This document shows positions 55,765-64,000 of a stretch of 64,000 nt of DNA, one piece after another. Every line of letters begins with the position of its first letter. Within the stretch, counting starts at the first letter, position 1. The DNA is from Natranaeroarchaeum aerophilus (GTDB lineage Archaea > Halobacteriota > Halobacteria > Halobacteriales > Natronoarchaeaceae), in NCBI RefSeq assembly GCF_023638055.1, contig NZ_JAKRVY010000001.1, forward strand, positions 62,001-126,000, written 5' to 3'. Below the pieces are notes generated by a model that made no database searches, had not been told where the DNA came from, and saw nothing but the letters and a program-made list of their open reading frames with translations. The position numbers and the translations under genes are program-made.

Positions 55765-56445
55765 ATGAGCGTTCGCGAGGAGTTCGACGACTGGGCGAGC
55801 GAGGGACGCGATCGGGGGATGGAACAACGACACTGGCACACGGCGAGACACGTCCTCTCGCGGATGCCAGTCGAGGACGGCGAGACAGTACTGGATCTGG
55901 GCTGTGGGAGCGGCTACGCCGCCCGAGCGCTGCGCGATGCTGGCGGCGCGGGCCGGGCCTACGGCCTCGATGGCTCGCCCGAGATGGCACACAACGCCCG
56001 CGAGTACACCGACGACGACAGCGTCGGCTTCCTGATCGGTGACTTCGGGGATCTGCCGTTTGCGGACGACAGCGTGGATCACGTCTTCTCGATGGAGGCC
56101 TTCTACTACGCCGCCGATCCCGTCGAGACGCTCCGGGAGATCCGGCGGATCCTCCGGCCCGGCGGCACCTTCTACTGTGCAGTCAACTACTACGAGGAGA
56201 ACGTTCACTCACACGAGTGGCAGGAGTTCATCGAAATCGAGATGACCCGGTGGGATCGCTCGGAGTATCGCGCGGCTTTCCGCGAGGCCGGGCTTCACGT
56301 CGCCGAGCAGGACACGGTTCCGGATCGTGAGACCGAGATCCCGCCCGCAAGCGAATTTCCGACCGAGGAGTGGGACAGTCGTGAGGCGATGGTCGAGCGA
56401 TATCGTGAGTTCGGGACGCTGCTGACCGTCGGCATCGCGCCCTAG
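55765..56445 (+). CDS. Class I SAM-dependent methyltransferase
   Basis: 226 residues from ATG 55765. Motif I is VLDLGCGSGYAARALRDAG with an acidic residue ending strand 2 (YGLDGSPEMAHNARE), then motif II/III FGDLPFADDSVDHVFSMEAFYYAADPVETLREIRRILRPGG. This is the ubiE/Methyltransf_11 pattern. The substrate is unknown. It is 50 bp downstream of metX in the same direction; a role in sulfur/methyl metabolism is possible but not shown. Confidence 0.87.
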   Translation: MSVREEFDDWASEGRDRGMEQRHWHTARHVLSRMPVEDGETVLDLGCGSGYAARALRDAGGAGRAYGLDGSPEMAHNAREYTDDDSVGFLIGDFGDLPFADDSVDHVFSMEAFYYAADPVETLREIRRILRPGGTFYCAVNYYEENVHSHEWQEFIEIEMTRWDRSEYRAAFREAGLHVAEQDTVPDRETEIPPASEFPTEEWDSREAMVERYREFGTLLTVGIAP

Positions 56446-56621
56446 GAACCGTCTGGTTCTGTGTCGTCGGTGCGACTTCGGCCGGGTGTCGTGCTGGCTC
56501 GGTCTGGAGAACGTGATTGACACCACGTATCGGATGTCCCAGAAAGCCCTCGGGCCGCTGGCAGTCGCACAGCGACATATCGCCTCCGGCGATAGGGGGT
56601 CGCTGTGACGACCAGGTAAAT

Positions 56622-56929
56622 GCCAGCGCCCCTCGCCCTTTCGATCCGCCAGGACAGCACCCACGCCTGCCCTTCCCCGGCTCGCGCGGCCCGACGGCAC
56701 GCGCTCGCGGCCCCGCAGGGAGTGCGGTGCCGTGGCGGTTGCAGTGGCGCGCGCTGGCTGGCGCTCGTCGCCAGCCAACCTGTGCGAGGTCTTGGCGAGG
56801 GATCCGAGCAGAGGCTCGAAGGACGAGCACGTCGAGTCCTTCGGTGGATGTCGCGGAACGCAGTGGAGCGACGAGGGTGGGGAGGGTGAGGCTGTGTCGG
56901 GTGGATCGAAAGGGGCCGTGGCGCTCGGC
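56622..56929. mobile_element. MITE-like element with imperfect terminal inverted repeats
   Basis: The left end 56622-56647 (GCCAGCGCCCCTCGCCCTTT...) and the right end 56903-56929 are inverted copies at roughly three quarters of positions, including CCCTTTCGATCC facing GGATCGAAAGGG. Inward, C-rich and G-rich stretches continue to complement loosely, and a perfect 8-bp hairpin lies at 56755-56775 (GGCTGGCG, loop, CGCCAGCC). No transposase gene is inside. No target duplication was identified, so the boundaries are provisional. Confidence 0.45.
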
Positions 56930-57132
56930 GGGTCCGCGGCCAGCAAGCACCGCAGCGAAGCGAGGAGCGCACGGGCGCAGAGCCGCCGAGCGGCGCGGGG
57001 GCTTTCGGGGCGTCTGTACTTCACTCGGTGAGTCAACCGAATACGGAGACTGCGGCGAGGAATTTCGAGTATCGTCGACAACATCATCTCGGTCAGTTCC
57101 CGAAGCGAACAGGAGAGCAACCAAATGTGACG

Positions 57133-57150
57133 TTGTAAATAATGTTACAA
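57133..57150. promoter_or_regulatory. Inverted repeat TTGTAA-N6-TTACAA
   Basis: An 18-bp palindrome overlaps a tandem octamer (AATGTTAC twice, 57141-57156), about 130 bp upstream of the small membrane-protein gene at 57267. It has the size of a dimeric repressor operator. Confidence 0.35.
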
Positions 57151-57266
57151 TGTTACGCCGCGCGCTCCGGCGACATGCGATCAGCGGTATATTGATTTTC
57201 GATCGCTCATCGTTCGTAGACCCATATTTTCTATTCATTCATAACAATATAAATGACAGGCCATGT

Positions 57267-57467
57267 ATGTCACAGAGTATGAATAGAATGGTCACGGCGG
57301 CAGGATTAGTTGGACTTCTATTGATTTTGTCAACAAACTATTTGCTTCCAGCCGTTAACTATGAAGGGCTGTTCACCCACGCATTTCTTCCAGTAATAGG
57401 ATCAATAATGGCAATTGGGTGTGGCCTATACCTTCTTGTATCCGCAGTATCTGATTACGCTTCTTGA
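57267..57467 (+). CDS. Small membrane protein, 66 residues
   Basis: ATG 57267 (MSQSMNRMVTAAGLVGLLLI); the internal ATG 57279 fits the TATAAA at 57247-57252 equally well or better. Two hydrophobic segments, about 9-28 and 38-60. Codons are AT-rich compared with neighbours (attgattttgtcaacaaac), suggesting recent acquisition or low expression. No family recognised. It is immediately followed by a transposon-type hairpin at 57472-57491. Confidence 0.5.
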   Translation: MSQSMNRMVTAAGLVGLLLILSTNYLLPAVNYEGLFTHAFLPVIGSIMAIGCGLYLLVSAVSDYAS

Positions 57468-57471
57468 GCTA

Positions 57472-57491
57472 CCCACGACTAAACTCGTGGG
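57472..57491. mobile_element. IS200/IS605-type end hairpin (remnant)
   Basis: CCCACGA, six-base loop CTAAAC, TCGTGGG, preceded by gagcta and followed by gttcagcg. This is the subterminal hairpin style of haloarchaeal IS200/IS605/TnpB-type elements; no transposase or TnpB frame remains nearby, so it is a solo end. Confidence 0.5.
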
Positions 57492-57516
57492 GTTCAGCGT
57501 GGAAGCGGGAGAACCG

Positions 57517-58068
57517 TCACCGATCCTTCTCGCCCGCCGGAATCACGACATCCAGCCAGTTCTCCTCGGGCGGAAGCGGACAGGCAAACGTCTCGCTGTA
57601 GGCACAGAACGGCGAGTACGCCAGATTGAGATCGAGGACGATCTCATCGCCCGTCTCCAGTTCGCGGTCGCTCTCGAACTCGATGTACCGACCGCCCTCG
57701 TAGGTCTGCTGGCCGGTCGTCTTGTCGCGGAAGGGAACGAAGTAGCCCTCGTCGCCGTCCTGCTGGTAGGCGTGGAGATGCTGTTCGACGCCGTTGACCA
57801 GAAACGCGAGCGTCAACTCCCGCAGGTACCTGACCTCGGTTCCCGCGCTGGTGTCCATGGTCACGGGGGCAGGGTCCTCGTGGACGGTCACGGCGGCGTC
57901 GACGCGATACTCGGGGTCGGGATCGAAGTACTCCAGCCCGTCGAAGTCCTCGCGCTCCTCGGGGGGAATCGGCGACTGGCGGTGCTCGGCGAGAAAGCGG
58001 TCCTTCTCGGCGCGCTGGGCACGCAGCTCCTCCTCCCAGGCGTCGACGTCGAACTCGGTATCGCTCAT
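57517..58068 (-). CDS. DUF1684 domain protein
   Basis: 183 residues from ATG 58068. Matches the DUF1684 family: an N-terminal helix with WEEELRAQRAEKDRFLAEHRQSPIPPEER, then DGLEYFDPDPEYRVDAAV, PFRDKTTGQQTYEGGRYIEFE and the diagnostic C-terminal LDLNLAYSPFCAYSETFACPLPPEENWLDVVIPAGE. The family occurs widely in bacteria and haloarchaea with unknown activity; the conserved Cys/Asn/Glu cluster suggests an enzyme. Single gene. Confidence 0.88.
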   Translation of the reverse strand: MSDTEFDVDAWEEELRAQRAEKDRFLAEHRQSPIPPEEREDFDGLEYFDPDPEYRVDAAVTVHEDPAPVTMDTSAGTEVRYLRELTLAFLVNGVEQHLHAYQQDGDEGYFVPFRDKTTGQQTYEGGRYIEFESDRELETGDEIVLDLNLAYSPFCAYSETFACPLPPEENWLDVVIPAGEKDR

Positions 58069-58400
58069 ACCCGGAGTACTCGGCCGAGGCCCAAAGGGAC
58101 GTTGCCTGCAGCCGGGTCCACAGCCTTTTATTCGAGCGCACGCCGAGAAGAGTCTCGAAAAACAGGTAGACACAGTATCATCGAGCAGTTCAGCTCCGCC
58201 GAGAAGTATATCGAAAACCGTGACGAGACGCACTCAAACTCGCCATCAGAGCGGCCGCTGTGAAATCAACAATGTGCTACCCACGAGCGTTCTTTGATTG
58301 TGTCTGTACCCCTGAAGGAGTGGGTGCCCGCGCTACATCTGTCTGAAGATCGTATGCGCCGAAATGTATATATAGGCCAATCTTGTTACACGGTCACAGT
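58069..58400. other. 332-bp intergenic region, possible transposon-derived segment
   Basis: It holds ctacccacgagcg at 58279-58291, resembling the hairpin end at 57470, and a complementary aaggagtgggtg at 58313-58324, as if a degenerate IS200/IS605 end. No gene is seen. The promoter gtatatatagg at 58366-58375 lies about 30 nt before ATG 58401. Confidence 0.35.
58366..58374 (+). promoter_or_regulatory. TATA box of the membrane-protein gene at 58401
   Basis: gtatatata is centred about 30 nt before ATG 58401; supports this start over one at 58383. Confidence 0.55.
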
Positions 58401-58994
58401 ATGGCTGATCCAAACAGGTACACCGAGATGGTACTCGACGGACAGGAGTACGAACTCATCCGGGCGAGACACGGACTCCTGAGCCGGTGGTCGATCGCAC
58501 AGAAGGTCCGTGGCTGTAGCTACCTCCTGTTTGCGGGCTCGGCGACCGTACCAGTGATGGCGTTTCTGCCACAGTCGGTCACCGAGACGTACTTCACCGG
58601 GAATCCAGCCGTTACCGAGGTGGCGTTTTCCGCGTTGTTGCTGCTCAGCGTTGCGTGTCTACTCGTTGCAGCGGTCGGTCTGGGCGCGATCTCGGCGTAT
58701 CAGTCGTCGCTCGAGGAGATCTCCGAGAGTCAGGCGTGGTCGCTGGTCGGCTTCGAGGACATCTTTTCTGGCTTTGGGTTCGTCACGGGGTTGCTCGGGA
58801 TTACGGCGACGCTGGTGCTGGCGGGACTGGGCCATGCCGGTATCGGGACGCTCGAAAGTCTGGCGGCCTCGGGGGTTCACCCGTACCACGACGAGTTCTT
58901 CCTCAGCATGACGGTACTGACCGCGGGCGGGGTCGCTTTCTGTACTGGCACGAACATCTTCGTGGTGGGTACCTTCCTCGAACGGCTGGAGTGA
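58401..58994 (+). CDS. Integral membrane protein, four helices, unknown function
   Basis: 197 residues. A cytoplasmic N-terminus of about 45 residues (DGQEYELIRARHGLLSRWSIAQKVRG) precedes four helices: about 48-65, 85-110, 130-155 and 170-192. The third is Gly-rich (GFGFVTGLLGITATLVLAGLGHAG). No charged residues within helices suggest a transporter or enzyme. No family recognised. It lies 54 bp upstream of the methyltransferase gene, in the same direction. Confidence 0.65.
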   Translation: MADPNRYTEMVLDGQEYELIRARHGLLSRWSIAQKVRGCSYLLFAGSATVPVMAFLPQSVTETYFTGNPAVTEVAFSALLLLSVACLLVAAVGLGAISAYQSSLEEISESQAWSLVGFEDIFSGFGFVTGLLGITATLVLAGLGHAGIGTLESLAASGVHPYHDEFFLSMTVLTAGGVAFCTGTNIFVVGTFLERLE

Positions 58995-59048
58995 CGCGTT
59001 CGCCGGAGACCAAAACGGTATATCGGTTCGGCCAAGGGTAACGCACGA

Positions 59049-59921
59049 GTGACCCGAACCTACTCACAGGAGCGTTATCTCGCGGCGAAACGGACGATCG
59101 ACGACCGGTCACTGAACCGGACCGTCCTCGACGAACTGGCGCCGATACTTGCGGATGCGTCCGACGTCGTCGAGATCGGCGCTGGGATCGGAACGATGTG
59201 CCAGCGCCTCCTCGACTGGGAGCTGTTACCCAACCAGTTGACGTACACGTTGGTCGATGTCGATGGGGATTCGATCGCTGCCGCGAAAGAACGGCTCTCC
59301 GACTGGGCGGCGTCGGAAGGCTATACTGTCACCCAGGACAGCGGGATTACCCTCCGCCGCGACGAGCAGGAAGTCAGGATCGAGACGGCGGTGGTGGACG
59401 CCGCCGACTATCTTGCGACCGAGACACCGGATCTGGTTATCGGATCGGCGTTTCTCGACCTGCTCGACTCCGCGGAGGTCGACGAGCTATTCGACCGTCT
59501 CCCAGCGGGCTGTCACTGTTATTTTCCGATCACCTTCGACGGCGGGACGACGTTCCAGCCGACTGTCTTCCCGGCGTTCGACGATCATGTCGTCGAGCGA
59601 TACCACGAGGATATGATCCGCCGCGAGAACCCGGGAGATCCACACGCTGGCCGACACTTGCTTTCACGTGCGGCGAGCGATCACACGTTGATCGCCGCAG
59701 GGGCATCCGACTGGGTCGTCGCTCCCGGCGAAAACGGATACCAGGCAGATGAGGCGTATTTCCTGCATCACATTGTCGATACGGTGGCCGCGGCTCTCGC
59801 GGATGATCCGGCAGTCGACGGCGACCGGCTGGCGCGCTGGGACGATCACCGACACGAGCAGATCCTTCGCGACGAACTCGTCTACGTCGCTCACCAGCTA
59901 GACGTCTTGCTCACCGTCTGA
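59049..59921 (+). CDS. SAM-dependent methyltransferase-like protein of the pterin/glycosyl cluster
   Basis: 290 residues from GTG 59049. A Rossmann-type motif I (VVEIGAGIGTMCQRLLDW) and post-I acidic VDVDGDSIAAAKERL identify a class I methyltransferase fold. The C-terminal half (FPITFDGGTTFQP...FDDHVVERYHEDMIRR) contains tyrosines and histidines as in small-molecule methyltransferases. Its last 24 bp overlap the end of the glycosyltransferase gene on the other strand, so the two converge. Substrate unknown; context suggests it acts with the operon at 59898-63389. Confidence 0.78.
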   Translation: MTRTYSQERYLAAKRTIDDRSLNRTVLDELAPILADASDVVEIGAGIGTMCQRLLDWELLPNQLTYTLVDVDGDSIAAAKERLSDWAASEGYTVTQDSGITLRRDEQEVRIETAVVDAADYLATETPDLVIGSAFLDLLDSAEVDELFDRLPAGCHCYFPITFDGGTTFQPTVFPAFDDHVVERYHEDMIRRENPGDPHAGRHLLSRAASDHTLIAAGASDWVVAPGENGYQADEAYFLHHIVDTVAAALADDPAVDGDRLARWDDHRHEQILRDELVYVAHQLDVLLTV

Positions 59922-61004
59922 TTGCTTCCCGAGAAACGCCCGAATATCGCTCATCGATTCGCCCCACGTCGGATGCTGTCTCGCTGTCACGAGCGCACGT
60001 TCGCCCATCCGGGCAAGTCTCCCGCGCTGGTCGTCGAGTGCCTGCAAGTGTGCTGCGATCCCACCCTCGTCACCCGGCTCGACCACGAACCCGTTGTGGC
60101 CATGCTCGACGAACTCGCCTGCGCCGCCGACGCTCCCGGCAATCGGGACGACACCGTACTCCATGGCTTCCAGATAGACCATACCGAACGCCTCGTAGCG
60201 CGAGGGGACACAGCAGACGTGGCTCCGTTCGAGAATGGCCTCCAGCTCGGGTGTGTCGATTGCTCCGGTGAACGCCACCCGATCGTCGATTCCGTACTCA
60301 GTGGCAGCCGTGACGACCGATGGGGCGTAGTCGGGCTCAGCGTCGTGGCTCCCGACGACGGTCAGCTCCCAGTCCCGTTCCGGGTGACCGCGCGCGATGG
60401 CGGCCAGAAGCGTTTTTGGGTCCTTGCGGGGAACCACGTTCCCGACGTAGACGACACGGAGCGGCCCGGTTGTCGCTCGTTTCCTGACACGCTCCAGCGT
60501 GACCGCAGCCCCTTCGGTTCGCCCGGCCGGGGGCGCAACGAGAGTGGGCTTTCGGTCCAGTCCGGACGTCAGCTCGCACGCACGGGTCCGGGTGAACTGG
60601 CTCGTACTGATCGCAGCGTCGACTGATTCGAGATATCGCCGCTCGAACGGCCGAAACATCCGACCGAACCGTTCGGTCGGATCGTCCGATCGAAGGTGGT
60701 GGATGAGCGTGACGATCGCCCCTGGCTTCTCAAGTTGTCCGTTCTGTCGCCACAGGGACGGATGACAGAGACCGTCCTGGACGAGCACGTCGACTGGCCG
60801 GTCGAGTTTCGCCCGGATCGACGGGGTGACGCCGTCGAGGAGTCCACGCGGATACGAGCGCCACGGAAGCGAGATCACGTCGACGGTATCGCCCTGGTCC
60901 CGGAGATACGAGACGAGCTGTCGGTCGTACCGAAAGCCGCCAGAAGTCGCCCCCAGATCACCGTAGATCACCAGCCCGACGTGCATCGACGTGTCAGTGC
61001 TCAC
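59898..61004 (-). CDS. Glycosyltransferase family 4 (GT-B fold)
   Basis: 368 residues from GTG 61004; ATG 60986 is an alternative. The N-terminal domain includes GDLGATSGGFRYDRQLVSYLRDQGD. The C-terminal domain has VVYVGNVVPRKDPKTLLAAIARG (nucleotide-sugar binding) and the EX7E-type donor site CVPSRYEAFGMVYLEAMEYGVVPIAGSVGGAGE. It transfers a sugar from a nucleotide donor to an unknown acceptor. Last gene of the operon starting at 63389; 8 bp after the pterin-synthase-like gene. Confidence 0.88.
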   Translation of the reverse strand: MSTDTSMHVGLVIYGDLGATSGGFRYDRQLVSYLRDQGDTVDVISLPWRSYPRGLLDGVTPSIRAKLDRPVDVLVQDGLCHPSLWRQNGQLEKPGAIVTLIHHLRSDDPTERFGRMFRPFERRYLESVDAAISTSQFTRTRACELTSGLDRKPTLVAPPAGRTEGAAVTLERVRKRATTGPLRVVYVGNVVPRKDPKTLLAAIARGHPERDWELTVVGSHDAEPDYAPSVVTAATEYGIDDRVAFTGAIDTPELEAILERSHVCCVPSRYEAFGMVYLEAMEYGVVPIAGSVGGAGEFVEHGHNGFVVEPGDEGGIAAHLQALDDQRGRLARMGERALVTARQHPTWGESMSDIRAFLGKQSDGEQDV

Positions 61005-61012
61005 GCTCGTAC

Positions 61013-61390
61013 TCAGAGCGTTCGCTCGTGAGTGACGGTCGCGATATCGTCTTCCTGCAAGGCTACCTCGAGGCGCGTCGCCGTCTCGGGCTGCAGCCGT
61101 GCGAGCAGGCTATCGCCGAAGATCCGGGCGAAGTGTTCGGCGCTCGGATTTCGCCCCTCGAACGCGGGTAGTTCGTTGAGTGTCTCGTCGCTAAACTCAG
61201 CTACTGTCGCCTCCAGAGCCTCGATGACGGCGTCGATATCGACGAGGTAGCCGTACTCGTTTAGCTCCGGCCCCTCGAACGTCACCTCCACGGTGAAGTG
61301 ATGCGAATGGAGAGTTCCTTCCGGTCCGGGGTCGGGAACCGTCAGCCAGTGCTGGGCGACGAACGAGCGAGTGACGGAGACAGTGTACAT
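61013..61390 (-). CDS. 6-pyruvoyl-tetrahydropterin synthase/QueD-like protein without the usual catalytic Cys
   Basis: 125 residues from ATG 61390. The zinc triad is present: H14 (SFVAQHWL) and H28/H30 (TLHSHHFTVEV), and the C-terminal substrate glutamate in NPSAEHFARIF. The catalytic cysteine that normally precedes the HGH motif is absent (PDPGPEGTLHSHHF). It may therefore catalyse a different aldol or lyase step on a pterin-like or sugar substrate, or be a binding protein. No queC, queE or folE is nearby, which argues against queuosine/archaeosine synthesis as its main role. Confidence 0.82.
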   Translation of the reverse strand: MYTVSVTRSFVAQHWLTVPDPGPEGTLHSHHFTVEVTFEGPELNEYGYLVDIDAVIEALEATVAEFSDETLNELPAFEGRNPSAEHFARIFGDSLLARLQPETATRLEVALQEDDIATVTHERTL

Positions 61391-61448
61391 GGTTTCCAGT
61401 TTGACTGCTGATTCATAAATTCGCCCCTTGTTGTCGTTACGGAAACTT

Positions 61449-62248
<800 letters not shown>

Positions 62249-62252
<4 letters not shown>

Positions 62253-63028
62253 ACTGCCTCCACTCCGTCGATGTCCTGCAGATCAGGATGGCCACTATAC
62301 TCCTCGACAACGGCAACTTGGCCCCGTTCTCGGACTCGGTCCCGGACCCGTTGCCACTCCCGATGGCGACGCTGGACCACCACTGGCACTAGCTCTACGG
62401 CCAGCAGTTTCGCAATGGCGAGCCGATGCTGTCCGTAGGCTCGCCAGTAGATCGTCCCGTCCCGTCCGATATCGACGTTGATCTCGTCGGCCCGCAATCC
62501 CACTGTTTTCCCCTTATCTTGCAGTTCCGCTTGTTCCCGGTAACCGTCCCGCTGAATCGATTCGTACAGTTGCTCGATCTCCTGACAGCGCCGATCGAAG
62601 TCCGCGATTGTGGTGTACTCCCAGGCGTTACCGAACCGCTCTAGTTGGTCGACATACGCGTCGTACAGCGCCGTGTCCTCCCACGCTTTTCCCTCGTCGA
62701 ACCGCTGTTCAAGTCCGCGCGGGACTCGACGGTCGTCAAACGGCTCCGACCGTTCGTCCCAGTCCCCGTCCACGACACGCCCCCACTGTGGTCGGTTCGG
62801 TGCGGTCTCAAGCAGGCTCCGCTCGATCCGTTCTGGAGCGATCCGCAGCACGGCGAGCGGATCGGCGTCGGTGTACCGCTGTGGCCTGACGCGCCGTCGT
62901 AGCCGGTGCCACTGACGCAGCGCAGAGAGCGGGATACGTCGGCGGATCGGGGTCGCCACACTGTGGCGAATCGCGACGACGATACGCCCGCGCAGTCGCT
63001 TACCGCGGGAGATGGGTTCACGTCTCAC
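62249..63028 (-). CDS. ParB/Srx-like fold protein of unknown function
   Basis: 259 residues from GTG 63028. A very basic N-terminus (RREPISRGKRLRGR...RLRRRVRPQ) precedes an acidic middle. The last 120 residues (EINVDIGRDGTIYWRAYGQHRLAIAKLLAVELVPVVVQRRHREWQ) resemble the ParB/sulfiredoxin-like domains seen in glycan and surface-polymer clusters rather than DNA partition proteins. No helix-turn-helix is obvious. Overlaps both neighbours (11 bp upstream, 4 bp downstream), so it is co-translated with a membrane protein and the CDP-alcohol enzyme. Confidence 0.6.
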
Positions 63029-63389
63029 GTTGGTAGAGTACGATCAACACGCCGATCAGGACTACCTGTGCGACCTTGTCGACGATGTCTGCCGTCCCGA
63101 GCGCCGCCAGACTGTCGGGCTGGACCACCTGGTACCAGGCGATGATCTGTACCAGGGTAAACGGGATCCCGACGAGGTAAACGAGCGTCCGCCGGTAATC
63201 GATCAACACCAGCACGATAGCGCCGACGAACCCACCTGTGGCGAGGAGAAAGAGCACGCCCATGTAGTGTGGTAAAAAGCCGATTCCCAGCACGAGATGC
63301 ACGAGCGCACTCACGAGCGCCATCGTGATACCGAGCCAGTGCAACGGCGTCAACGAGTCGAGCGCGAACGTCCGGTCCGTGGTACTCAT
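63018..63389 (-). CDS. Small four-helix membrane protein, first gene of the cluster operon
   Basis: 123 residues from ATG 63389. Four membrane helices (about 17-36, 42-62, 67-88, 100-120) with short loops; LTPLHWLGITMALVSALVHLVLGIGFLPHYMGVLF starts the hydrophobic core. Similar small membrane proteins are widespread in haloarchaea without a known function. A TATA-like gaatatatcc lies at 63447-63456, giving a leader of about 35 nt. It leads the operon through the glycosyltransferase. Confidence 0.7.
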   Translation of the reverse strand: MSTTDRTFALDSLTPLHWLGITMALVSALVHLVLGIGFLPHYMGVLFLLATGGFVGAIVLVLIDYRRTLVYLVGIPFTLVQIIAWYQVVQPDSLAALGTADIVDKVAQVVLIGVLIVLYQRET

Positions 63390-63466
63390 TAGCTATGGCT
63401 TTGGCTGATACGACAAATCCCTTTGCATAGGGGAATCGAATATATCCCCCGACCGAGGTTCGGGAT

Positions 63467-64000
63467 TCACGCTATCGCATCGTCCGTACGCTCGAACGTT
63501 ACGTCCTCTAGCAGTTCGCGGAGCCGCCGTTCGCCCCCCTCCGGATCGTATCCTTCCTGTCTAAGATGGGCAATCGGAGCGACGTTCGGATTCAACTCCC
63601 AGTGACACCACACGTCGGTTTTTCCATCGGGGGTCGGGAACAGTCTCACGTGTAGCTGCCAGCGCCCAAACCTCCCACCGGGACGGTACGAGCAACTGGC
63701 GACCTCGTACAGCACCGTCCCCTCGCGCTCGTATGCGTGGAGATACGCCCGGATCATCTGGTTGAACCCGTGCTCCTCGACCAGCCGATCACGCGCGGTT
63801 TCGGGTGGGACGCTCCAGACGCCGACGTACTCGCTTTCCGGTGGGGGGAGGACCCGGAACGGCTTCGGAACGAGCCAGCCGGGGAACCGCCGCGAGAGGC
63901 GCGCCCCGTGTAGGCGCACCTGCCAGAAGGAGACGTAGGTGAGGGTGGCCCACGCGAGAATGCCGCCGAGCACGGAGAGCCCTGCGCGTGCAAGCAGGGA
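63467..64000 (-). CDS. Conserved protein with N-terminal membrane segment (start probably beyond window)
   Basis: The frame is open to the right edge (nine extra codons, SLLARAGLS, precede the GTG at 63973), so the true start is probably just outside. It begins with one membrane helix (GLSVLGGILAWATLTYVSFW), then a globular part with EYVGVWSVPPETARDRLVEEHGFNQMIRAYLHAYEREGTVLYEVASCSYRPGGRFGRWQLHVRLFPTPDGKTDVWCHWELNPNVAP. This looks like a beta-grasp or START-like soluble domain exposed to one side of the membrane. No known family recognised; ends AIA at 63467. Confidence 0.65.
   Translation of the reverse strand, partial: SLLARAGLSVLGGILAWATLTYVSFWQVRLHGARLSRRFPGWLVPKPFRVLPPPESEYVGVWSVPPETARDRLVEEHGFNQMIRAYLHAYEREGTVLYEVASCSYRPGGRFGRWQLHVRLFPTPDGKTDVWCHWELNPNVAPIAHLRQEGYDPEGGERRLRELLEDVTFERTDDAIA

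Larger units (their letters stand above)
56446..57266. other. 820-bp gene-poor, GC-rich repeat-like region
   Basis: The first two thirds are unusually GC-rich with long complementary stretches; the part after about 57020 is AT-rich with promoter-like DNA. The various open frames here are low-complexity Arg/Ala/Pro products of the GC-rich sequence and are not credible genes. The MITE-like element (56622-56929) and the TTGTAA palindrome (57133-57150) lie inside. Confidence 0.55.

Noticed and set aside
56517-57467. A single 316-codon gene spanning the repeat-like region and the small membrane protein
   Set aside because: The upstream part encodes low-complexity Arg/Pro-rich sequence from GC-rich DNA; only the last 66 codons look coding.

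Overview
The window comes from a halophilic archaeon (class Halobacteria). The proteins are strongly acidic, the DNA is GC-rich, and many start codons lie about 26-30 nt downstream of a TATA element, as expected for leaderless transcripts. The gene set is mixed archaeal and haloarchaeal: Hel308, Hef, PolD DP2, KEOPS Cgi121, an XPD-like helicase, NAD-dependent ligase, LDH-like malate dehydrogenase and Tat lipoproteins. I cannot fix the genus from sequence alone. No rRNA, tRNA, CRISPR array or intact transposase gene was seen.

Layout. 1-7.1 kb: partial TspO, an XPD/DinG-type helicase, a lipoprotein, the cgi121-hel308 pair, a ferredoxin and a GNAT acetyltransferase. 7.4-14.3 kb: malate dehydrogenase, a membrane protein, a p27-type zinc protein, MsrA, a cytochrome P450 and Hef. 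14.3-25.3 kb: ion and stress block with MscS, an APC permease fused to UspA domains, a KhtT/KhtU-like antiporter pair, two tandem membrane TrkA_C paralogues, a REC-PAS-histidine kinase and an integral membrane protein. 25.4-33.6 kb: UspA, the CBS-glyS-polyprenol kinase operon, ligA and a two-gene ABC exporter. 33.7-48.9 kb: small conserved proteins, a glucodextranase-C-like surface protein, an SDR, a PPC-domain protein, PolD DP2 carrying two inteins, two MFS transporters, a ketopantoate reductase-like protein, a NifU-like protein and an HtrA-type protease. 49-52.7 kb: pstSCAB phosphate importer. 53.2-56.4 kb: metY-metX and a methyltransferase. 56.4-58.4 kb: gene-poor, repeat-like DNA. 58.4-64 kb: membrane protein, then a methyltransferase convergent with a five-gene operon (membrane protein, ParB-like protein, CDP-alcohol phosphotransferase, pterin-synthase-like protein, glycosyltransferase), and a partial gene at the edge.

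Functional links. DNA replication and repair is over-represented (XPD-like, Hel308, Hef, LigA, PolD). Hel308 and DP2 both end in PCNA-interacting-peptide-like tails. Ion homeostasis and stress genes form a second theme. Points most worth a second look are: (i) two inteins 29 residues apart at the PolD active site; (ii) a repeated 19-bp half-site (ACTTC..A.TTTGTAGTAT) in three intergenic regions, once as a 43-bp palindrome; (iii) the uncharacterised methyltransferase/glycosyltransferase/pterin/CDP-alcohol cluster, whose pterin-synthase member lacks the usual catalytic cysteine; and (iv) transposon-derived hairpins and a MITE-like element.
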